DNA of 64,000 nucleotides from Pseudomonadota bacterium (GTDB taxonomy: Bacteria; Pseudomonadota; Alphaproteobacteria; Sphingomonadales; Sphingomonadaceae). Where the stretch lies: assembly GCA_023423655.1 (NCBI GenBank), contig JAFAFE010000003.1, forward strand, positions 1 through 64,000. Reading direction: 5' to 3'. Below are positions 51,801 to 57,033 of the stretch, piece by piece (position 1 is the stretch's first letter; each line of letters begins with the position of its first letter). Under the pieces are notes generated by a model. That model was not told the origin of the DNA, ran no database searches, and saw only the letters and a list, made by a program, of their open reading frames with translations. A program made the translations under genes and the position numbers.

Positions 51801-51897
51801 CGACTTTTTCACAAACAGCGATGATGCTGGACTAAGCACCAATATATTTACATTAGATCCGCGTATTATTGGATTTAGTGTTTCAAAGAAATTTTGA
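48895..51897 (+). CDS. TonB-dependent receptor, large, with mosaic composition
   Basis: Encodes a 1000-residue outer-membrane receptor. The signal peptide ends AAPVYA, the TonB box is at DAIIVTAQK, and the plug domain contains ELLRAVPNVNFSKSN and VEVLRGPQGTLYGRNATGG. The barrel ends IGFSVSKKF. Composition changes inside the gene: the first approximately 830 bases and about 50690-51050 are GC-rich like the chromosome, while about 49730-50680 and the end are much more AT-rich. The AT-rich parts encode long, Cys-containing loops (CTRDPG, CDPQLGC). This suggests recombination in the extracellular ligand-binding region. The substrate is unknown; two small secreted-protein genes lie next downstream. 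Confidence 0.88.
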   Translation: MNARFLARTACTTSLIAIISLSAAPVYAQDASAEAAAAQPVAAEEADTGDAIIVTAQKREEKLLDVPIAITAISADALDNQKIEGGSELLRAVPNVNFSKSNFSMYNFSIRGIGTKAISASSDPAVAVSFNNTPLIRNRLFESEFFDMARVEVLRGPQGTLYGRNATGGVVNILPAMPKHQFEGEIKAEVGSYETRRLSGMINIPIGDTLAFRASGAWTKRGGFDYNTYTMEKVNGRDLWSTRAILAWEPSDRFRANVIWQHFEEDDNRARTGKNLCTRDPGLTEVSGIPVPEDLQGRFSQGCLPGSLYDDAAFGAPNGDGLAYLAAGRILIPLGNIPNAFESVPGIKSGDPFASVKQSRNLREISTSNDPVFRAKNDVIQANIEFDFTDSVKFVSQTAYARDRYYSSQDFNRFISDPIFNDSTGLVGGGGAWGIPISQEHATPGGIFCDPQLGCSDKLLAVDLNRSRNRQWSQEFRLQSSFDGPFNFNLGVNYLDFKTKDEYYVFNNAFSFIAYNLYNRSADFYPNYDPCPLGSTGSDCVYVDPNPISSLDEMGHNYFLSRNLVRTKSWAIFGEAYWNVTDNLKVTAGLRWTKDKKITTPVQSQLLLGGGGGTIGTSGGYVSSGYPTDPDVIQKWSEPTGRIVVDWKPDVSFTDQTLIYASASRGYKGGGTNPPRPNLHPRIVQFQPLPATFKPEYVNALEIGTKNSFDGGRFTLNATAFFYDYEDYQISQIVDRISLNENFDATSWGLELEAAWRPSREFRMDANLGYLQTRLNKGAKSIDVMNRTQGNEDWVVLRPWLQLPSNCIAPRDLVEKILSHPFTQYGMGVNALQALCGGSKEMGTFDPTITGGYALYDWYGFTYNPIKDAPNGGRGFYADLEGNELPNAPRLTFNIGAQYTFFIDDGDWELTLRGDYYRQSKSYARVYNTTYDRLKAWDNANLAITLERPSDDLAFQVYVKNLFNKSPITDFFTNSDDAGLSTNIFTLDPRIIGFSVSKKF

Positions 51898-52086
51898 TGT
51901 CGTTAGTTGGAATATTATTTCATTTTATTGAAAAAATATTCCAACATAACGTTAAAATTACAGTGACATTCAATATATAGCACCATTATGGATGATTTTA
52001 ACTTTGACAACAATATCGAATTGTGGAATCACTTAGACGCGCTTTAGAGCGTAAAAACTGGAAAATTTGTTGGAAGGAGAGGTTAC
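51898..52086 (+). terminator. Hairpin after the TonB receptor, then promoter of next gene
   Basis: GTTGGAATATT (51906-51916) and AATATTCCAAC (51935-51945) form an 11-bp perfect inverted repeat just after the receptor stop and may end its transcript, though no U-run follows. The next gene has an excellent ribosome-binding site (GGAAGGAGAGG, 52073-52083). Confidence 0.55.
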
Positions 52087-52507
52087 ATGAATAAATTTAA
52101 AGCCGTTCTGGCGAGTGCCGCTTTGGTCATGGGTGCGTAATCCGCATATGCAGCCGGACCTGCACCGAGTGGACCTCACGTATTTAGCGGCCCGGTAAGT
52201 GTCCAAAAAGATGGGCTGGCATATAACTGCACGTTGACGGTTACCGTTAATGTGAATGCGGCCGGAACTGCTACTGCGACAGCAGCTTTGAGCGGCGCAT
52301 TCCCTTGTGGTGCCATTGCTATCTCAGGGACCGGTACCGTAATTGGCGACAACACCCTTCGTGGTTTTGTCATTGACCCGCCGTTGAGCGCAGGTCTTTG
52401 CAACGGCGACATCAAATTCGCCTGGGGCGGAAATACTGCCGCGCCTCGCACTATCGGTTTGAGCTCGCCGCTCTCCGATATGGCTGCAACCTCGGGCGCA
52501 CCGTGCA

Positions 52508-52515
52508 AAATGATT
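52508..52515. repeat. Target-site duplication, left copy
   Basis: AAATGATT occurs at 52508-52515, immediately before the element's first base, and again at 56177-56184 directly after its last base. An 8-bp duplication is the expected size for IS1595-family transposition. Confidence 0.9.
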
Positions 52516-52547
52516 GGCGATTGTATAGATTGCAAACACGGTGACAG

Positions 52548-52739
52548 TTAGCGCGCAGTCCTTATTTTTGACAATTCCCGCAAATCATCCTGCAACCGTT
52601 CTTTGATTTTCCAAGTAGGGTGGACCATCGACTTGTGAGGCTCGCTGTCAATCTTGGTCAGCTTGTCGATGGCATCAACGGCCTTTTTTAACGCAGCTTC
52701 TGTATCTGCAATCAGCCGGTCTAAATCCTTATCGGTCAT
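52548..52739 (-). CDS. 63-residue passenger protein, unknown
   Basis: Encodes a 63-residue charged, helical protein beginning MTDKDLDRLIADTEAALKKA; the middle contains HPTWKIKERLQDDLREL. ATG 52739 follows GGAG at good spacing and overlaps the stop of the preceding 45-residue ORF (ATGA), a typical coupled pair. A longer in-frame version (89 residues) is less likely. It lies 32 bp inside the left end of the element. Function is unknown; a small accessory factor or antitoxin-like role is possible. Confidence 0.55.
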   Translation of the reverse strand: MTDKDLDRLIADTEAALKKAVDAIDKLTKIDSEPHKSMVHPTWKIKERLQDDLRELSKIRTAR

Positions 52740-52873
52740 TTTGATTTCTCCGGCGCGTCCTTCGGCTTCACGACCTTTCGCAGTTTTTCTTCCCACTTTG
52801 CTTCGTCGGGGTCGCATTCGAGGTCGTGTGCGGCTTCCTTGAACTTATCGGCTTGGGACTTGTTGTCCGGCAA
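52736..52873 (-). CDS. 45-residue passenger protein, unknown
   Basis: A 45-codon ORF starts at TTG 52873, behind AAGGAG at a spacing of 8, and ends at TGA 52736-52738, overlapping the ATG of the next ORF. It reads LPDNKSQADKFKEAAHDLEC, then DPDEAKWEEKLRKVVKPK, an acidic-to-basic helical sequence. This resembles small uncharacterised proteins of alphaproteobacteria with a 'QADKFKEAA' core; the resemblance is from memory. The good ribosome-binding site and coupled stop/start support translation. Confidence 0.55.
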   Translation of the reverse strand: MPDNKSQADKFKEAAHDLECDPDEAKWEEKLRKVVKPKDAPEKSK

Positions 52874-52946
52874 TGGATTGACTCCTTACGCAAAATAGTG
52901 CGCTTCTCTATTACCGTATAAACAGGGAATCGGGAAGAGGGGCAAC

Positions 52947-54239
52947 ATGGCAATTGTGGAAAAGACAACCGTTGAATTAGATCAGCTTTATTTGGACGAA
53001 CAAAATCCGCGTTTCGATCCGGTTGATAGTCAAGAAGCTGCCATTGCCTTGTTGTGCGACAACGAAGATGTCTATGCCCTAGCAGCGGACATTGTGAAAG
53101 TCGGGCTGAGCCAAATTGAGCGTCTGGCTGTGCTGGCCACATTTGATGATGATGGTGAACTTGATGACCATTACACTGTGCTGGAAGGCAATCGCCGGAC
53201 CTGTGCATTGATGTTGTTGCACGATCCCGAACGCGCACCGGGAAAATGGAAAAAGCGGTTTAAGGCTCTTTCTGACGTCTGGGTTCCTATCAACAACGCA
53301 GATGTAACGATTTATGATAATCGTGAAGACGTCGATGTGTGGCTGGATCGGATTCATCTCGGTGAAAATAAGGGCGTTGGCCGCAAAAGCTGGGATGCAA
53401 CACAACAGGCGCGACGGAAGAATAACAGGCGTTATCGCATCGCATTGACCCTATTGGATGATGCAGAAGATCAAGGCTTAATCACGGCCGACAACCGCAA
53501 AAACATCATTACGACCGTACAGCGTTACGGTGGCAATGACAGGTTCGCGCAGGCAATGGGTTACGACAAAAGCGACATCGACAATATCAAAATCAAGGTT
53601 CCTCGCGCCGACTACAACAAGCGAATGAAGGTGTTTCTTAACGATGTGTTGTCAAGGAATGCGACGTCTCGCGACAACGTGCCACAGATTGAGGACTATG
53701 CCGAGAAAATCGAAAAGCGCATTACAGTCACTGGAAAACCATCAACGCCAGTAATAATTAAACCCCGAAAAAGCGGTGGTAAAAATCCTAAAATACCAAG
53801 CGGGCCGACAGGTCAACGCAACCGTATTCCGCAACGTAAGGCCATCATTGATGCGTTGGAAACACTCGACAACGATAAGCTCATCAGCCTCTATAAATCA
53901 ATTTGCGCGGTCAGTTTAACGAAGCACACACCGATGGTGACCGTTGCCGTATGGTCGTTTCTAGAAGCACTCACTGACGCGGCGGGGTATGATAAGGATT
54001 TTACTGGCTTTTTCACGAAGGAGCGACTGGTAGGGATGAGCTTTGGCAAAGAGCAAACCAAGACACTTGGTAATATTCTGCGCCAACTGAGCCAAGACGG
54101 TAATGGGACCAAACATCATGGGCTCTACGCCAATTTCAACGACAAGCAGCTAATCAACAACATGATGACGCTAGAGAGCGTTATTGTAAAAACCATCGAA
54201 CTGGCGATAAGCCAGAACCCGCAAGAAAAAGATGATTGA
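52947..54239 (+). CDS. ParB/Srx-domain protein (passenger)
   Basis: Encodes a 430-residue protein. The N-terminal domain (about residues 8-100) has the ParB/sulfiredoxin-like fold with the core VLEGNRRTCALML (EGNRR at residues 80-84) and a later GENKGVGRKSWDATQQARRKNNRRY stretch typical of ParB-like nuclease or DNA-binding proteins. The rest (about residues 190-430), with PRKSGGKNPKIPSG and helical segments, is not recognised. It precedes the methyltransferase by 57 bp on the same strand, so they are probably co-expressed. It may act as a partner that guides or regulates methylation, but this is inference. Confidence 0.75.
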   Translation: MAIVEKTTVELDQLYLDEQNPRFDPVDSQEAAIALLCDNEDVYALAADIVKVGLSQIERLAVLATFDDDGELDDHYTVLEGNRRTCALMLLHDPERAPGKWKKRFKALSDVWVPINNADVTIYDNREDVDVWLDRIHLGENKGVGRKSWDATQQARRKNNRRYRIALTLLDDAEDQGLITADNRKNIITTVQRYGGNDRFAQAMGYDKSDIDNIKIKVPRADYNKRMKVFLNDVLSRNATSRDNVPQIEDYAEKIEKRITVTGKPSTPVIIKPRKSGGKNPKIPSGPTGQRNRIPQRKAIIDALETLDNDKLISLYKSICAVSLTKHTPMVTVAVWSFLEALTDAAGYDKDFTGFFTKERLVGMSFGKEQTKTLGNILRQLSQDGNGTKHHGLYANFNDKQLINNMMTLESVIVKTIELAISQNPQEKDD

Positions 54240-54296
54240 GGGTATGGCCGAAGCTGAACAAAGTTGCTAACGATCTCCTGTTAACAGGGGAACGTC

Positions 54297-55187
54297 ATGG
54301 CAAAAGTGTTTTCACCTTTGAGGTATCCGGGCGGGAAATCCTGCCTTTACGAACTCGTTTCGCGGATCATTTCAGATAACCGCTTGAAGCGTTGCCATTA
54401 TGCAGAACCATATGCTGGCGGCTGCGGACTTGCGCTTGGCCTGCTTTATGGCGGTGTCGTAAACCACATTCACGTTAACGATGTCGATCCTGCTATTTGG
54501 GCGTTTTGGAATGGAGTCCTCAACGATACCGAGTCTTTAGTATCGCGTATCGAAAGCGCATTGTTAACAATGGACGAGTGGCACCGGCAACGTGAAGTCT
54601 ATTTGGCCCGCGACCTCTCCGACCCGACGACGCTTGGCTTTTCTGCCTTCTACCTAAACAGAACAAACCGGTCAGGCGTCATTAAAGGTGCGGGAGCAAT
54701 CGGAGGTCAGCAGCAAACCGGAAACTACAAAATGGATTGTCGTTTCAACAAGGAGGACCTTGTGCATCGGGTTAGGCGCGTGGCAAAATACCGAAACCGG
54801 ATACATTTGACCAGCTTGGATGCCGTCGCTTTTATGGCTCATGCCGACACTAACCTACCGGCTAAAAGCATTTTTTGCATCGACCCTCCATATTTCAACA
54901 AGGGAAGCAGCCTTTACACCAGCTTTTACAATCCGGAAGATCACGCCGAGGTAAGCCAATCCGTGCTTGGGCTGAAGCACCCTTGGATTTTGACTTATGA
55001 CAACACTCCGGAAATCACTCAGCTATATCAGGCAAGACGACAATTCAGCTTTGACCTCAATTATTCGTTGCAGACGAAGAGAGTGGGCACAGAATTACTC
55101 GTTACGTCGAAAGGTTTGAAAATGCCTTCCGAGGTGCGGGATCGGCAAATTCACGTTCCAAAATACCGAGCCATTAACGCCGCTTAG
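54297..55187 (+). CDS. D12-class N6-adenine DNA methyltransferase (passenger)
   Basis: Encodes a 296-residue Dam-like enzyme. Motif X/I is LRYPGGKS (PGGK at residues 11-14) followed by EPYAGGCG (37-44), and the catalytic motif IV is DPPY (196-199). The family methylates adenine N6, as Dam at GATC; here the recognition site is unknown. It converges with the transposase, overlapping by 4 bp at the 3' ends, and no restriction endonuclease is adjacent. It may regulate transposition through methylation or protect the element. Confidence 0.9.
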   Translation: MAKVFSPLRYPGGKSCLYELVSRIISDNRLKRCHYAEPYAGGCGLALGLLYGGVVNHIHVNDVDPAIWAFWNGVLNDTESLVSRIESALLTMDEWHRQREVYLARDLSDPTTLGFSAFYLNRTNRSGVIKGAGAIGGQQQTGNYKMDCRFNKEDLVHRVRRVAKYRNRIHLTSLDAVAFMAHADTNLPAKSIFCIDPPYFNKGSSLYTSFYNPEDHAEVSQSVLGLKHPWILTYDNTPEITQLYQARRQFSFDLNYSLQTKRVGTELLVTSKGLKMPSEVRDRQIHVPKYRAINAA

Positions 55188-56110
55188 TTAGGTATGCGGT
55201 AGGTCAACCGCTTGCCGACGATGCCATTCAGGGCTTGCACCGAACGGTCAGTATCGTTGCACCCCAAGGCTTCGCGGTTGTTATAGCGGAACTCATACTC
55301 AGCCAGATAGCGATGCAGATGCTGTTCGCCGCAATGCTGATAGATGCCCTTCATACCGCGTTTGAAAATGCTGAAATAGCCCTCAACCGTGTTGCTGTGG
55401 ACCTCTGGAATTTCATGATCGACATACTGGCCTTGGCTATGGTTGGTTGTCCCGTGCGCGCCAAAGTGCTTGCCAGCGTGGCGATAGATTGTGCTTTCAT
55501 CGGACATTAGGATTGCTTCCTTGGCGACATTAGCCTTCACAATCGGCATGATTGTTTTGGCCGTCACCTCGTCAACAACCATCGTGCGGGCTTGGCCGGT
55601 ATCGCGGTCGATAAGGGCAAGGACCTTCATCTTATGGTGAAAGGCGCGCTTTTTCGGAGCGCCCTTAACGCGCCCAATGAAAGTTTCGTCCACCTCGACA
55701 ATGCCGCCGCCGCTGCCAAAGGCGGTCAAGTCGCCAGATGCCATCGCTTCACGGATGCGATGCGCCAAAAACCATGCCGTCTTATAGGTGATTTCCAGTG
55801 TGCGATGCAGTTGGTGCGCGCTGACACCCTTCTTACTGGTGGTCATCATATAGAGCGCCTGCAAAGCTTTGTTGAGCGGGATGCGCATATGTTCAAAGAC
55901 CGTGCCAATCTTGACGGTGAACTGCTTTTTGCAGTCGCCACAGCGCCAAAGGCCAACGCGGATACGCTTGGCAGGGTTGGCCGTAACCTTCGTTAAGCGA
56001 TCAAGCCCGCCACAGTGAGGGCAGGCTTTCCCGTCAGCCCAGATGATGCTTTCGACATACTCAAAAGCCTTTTCTTCATCGTGGAAGTAGGGGCGGGACA
56101 GAACAGACAT
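55184..56110 (-). CDS. IS1595-family (ISXO2-like) transposase
   Basis: Encodes a 308-residue DDE transposase. An N-terminal zinc ribbon has Cys30, Cys33, Cys57 and Cys60. The catalytic core shows D141 in VEVDETFIG, D204 in LMSDES and the HSNTVEGYFS box (Glu243) typical of IS1595. The length is normal. It reads inward from the right end, 66 bp from the element's tip, and its stop overlaps the methyltransferase stop. It is likely intact and functional. Confidence 0.93.
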   Translation of the reverse strand: MSVLSRPYFHDEEKAFEYVESIIWADGKACPHCGGLDRLTKVTANPAKRIRVGLWRCGDCKKQFTVKIGTVFEHMRIPLNKALQALYMMTTSKKGVSAHQLHRTLEITYKTAWFLAHRIREAMASGDLTAFGSGGGIVEVDETFIGRVKGAPKKRAFHHKMKVLALIDRDTGQARTMVVDEVTAKTIMPIVKANVAKEAILMSDESTIYRHAGKHFGAHGTTNHSQGQYVDHEIPEVHSNTVEGYFSIFKRGMKGIYQHCGEQHLHRYLAEYEFRYNNREALGCNDTDRSVQALNGIVGKRLTYRIPN

Positions 56111-56176
56111 TGCATTGAACTCCTTAGAGAAATTCTATGCCACAGCCTTATCGTGTTTGCAAGGTATATAATCGCC

Positions 56177-56184
56177 AAATGATT
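56177..56184. repeat. Target-site duplication, right copy
   Basis: AAATGATT at 56177-56184 is the second copy of the 8-bp target duplication; the remaining sequence GGTACGCTCACC continues the interrupted gene in frame. Confidence 0.9.
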
Positions 56185-56254
56185 GGTACGCTCACCAACA
56201 CCAGCCCGTCGCCGAACACGCTCACGCTGCCTTAATAAAATAATATATTGATAC

Positions 56255-56290
56255 GGGGCGCGTTGTAATACTCAACGCGCCCCTATTTTA
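56255..56290 (+). terminator. Rho-independent terminator after the split gene
   Basis: GGGGCGCGTTG (56255-56265) and CAACGCGCCCC (56273-56283) form an 11-bp perfect stem with a 7-base loop, followed by TATTTTA. It lies 19 bases after the reconstructed stop and was probably the terminator of the interrupted gene. Confidence 0.85.
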
Positions 56291-56342
56291 CAGAATTGAT
56301 ATGAAAGGTATGGATAACGCCATTTAAAAGAGGAGAGAAAAA

Positions 56343-56819
56343 ATGAAGATATTTCTTTCACTTATTACTATCTTCATGAGCGCAACGTCAGCACAAGCTA
56401 CTACCTATACTCCGACAGGAACCCATAATTTCTCTGGCGTGGTTGCGTTTCAAAAGGATATGGGTGTCTACACTTGTACCATGTCGCTTGATGTTAATAC
56501 GTCAACCTCTAGCGCGACCGTTACAGGCTGGATGTATGGTCATGGTTCTTGTTTTTCGATTTTTGACGGTGTCGGAACAGTCGCATTTGACGGAACTCAT
56601 CTGATCATTGATGGTCTAACGATGCAATTTGGCGCGAGCAGTGGCGTTTGTAACGGAACCGTGAAGCTGTTGTGGGGCGGCAATGCCGCAACACCACGGA
56701 CAATAAACCTAGATTCACCCCTGTCTGACTCAACTGCGACCTCGGGCGCCCCTTGCAAGTTTAAGGGAACATTGACCCAAACTTCCGGCCCCGGTGCGCT
56801 GACCATCACTAATCCTTGA
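56343..56819 (+). CDS. Small secreted protein, PraB-like (intact paralog)
   Basis: Encodes a 158-residue protein with a signal peptide (cleavage after SAQA), then a beta-rich mature domain with four Cys, in the contexts YTCTMS, GSCFS, GVCNGTVK and APCKF, conserved in the disrupted neighbour. The motif WGGNAATPRTINLDSPLSD is shared. The resemblance to the PraB (activator of alkane oxidation) family is weak and tentative. Strong ribosome-binding site AAGAGGAGAG precedes the ATG. The pair lies between two TonB-type receptors, and the family may be a surface or secreted binding protein. Confidence 0.7.
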   Translation: MKIFLSLITIFMSATSAQATTYTPTGTHNFSGVVAFQKDMGVYTCTMSLDVNTSTSSATVTGWMYGHGSCFSIFDGVGTVAFDGTHLIIDGLTMQFGASSGVCNGTVKLLWGGNAATPRTINLDSPLSDSTATSGAPCKFKGTLTQTSGPGALTITNP

Positions 56820-56861
56820 GCGTTGCCGTTGTCATGACGGCGACACTCTCCCCAACTAGGG

Positions 56862-56888
56862 CGCGCTACATGGCGCGCTATTTTTTTC
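56862..56888 (+). terminator. Rho-independent terminator of the secreted-protein gene
   Basis: GCGCGC (56862-56867), loop TACATG, GCGCGC (56874-56879), then TATTTTTTT. A classical GC stem with U-run 43 bp past the stop. Confidence 0.8.
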
Positions 56889-57033
56889 CCGGCCTAAAGG
56901 ATCATGACCTGTTTCATTGTGCATCTATTTTCCTGTCACAGTCCTCCTATCGTTACCCTTATCTCCAGCCGATGACAGCGCGCTACACAATGATCGATAC
57001 GGTTCATTTTACCGTGGAGGCAAAGAGCGAATA

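Larger units (their letters stand above)
52516..56176. mobile_element. IS1595-family transposon with DNA-methyltransferase passenger genes
   Basis: The 3661-bp element starts with GGCGATTGTATAGATTGCAA and its right end, read inward on the other strand, is GGCGATTATATACCTTGCAA; about 22 of the first 25 terminal bases match, with GG...CC tips. It is bounded by an exact 8-bp direct repeat, AAATGATT. It carries a DDE transposase, a ParB-domain gene, a D12-class adenine methyltransferase and two tiny overlapping ORFs, all packed with little spare space. Its sequence is less GC-rich than the flanking chromosome. It interrupts the 3' end of a secreted-protein gene. Passenger genes are known in the IS1595 family, but this particular set is, to my knowledge, unusual. 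Confidence 0.9.
52087..56235 (+). pseudogene. Disrupted secreted-protein gene (PraB-like), split by a transposon
   Basis: Two parts, 52087-52515 and 56185-56235, join in frame once the element and one 8-bp target copy are removed, giving a 159-codon gene. The restored end APCKMIGTLTNTSPSPNTLTLP matches the intact paralog's APCKFKGTLTQTSGPGALTITNP, and other parts align too (CNGDIKFAWGGNTAAPRTI against CNGTVKLLWGGNAATPRTI). In addition codon 18 is TAA (52138-52140), inside the predicted signal peptide just before SAYA. The gene is therefore dead twice over: nonsense plus insertion. The family resembles PraB-like secreted proteins with four conserved Cys; that name is tentative. Confidence 0.85.

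Noticed and set aside
52138..52140. TAA as a recoded (readthrough) codon
   Set aside because: The gene is also interrupted by the transposon and its intact paralog has no such codon, so a nonsense mutation is simpler.
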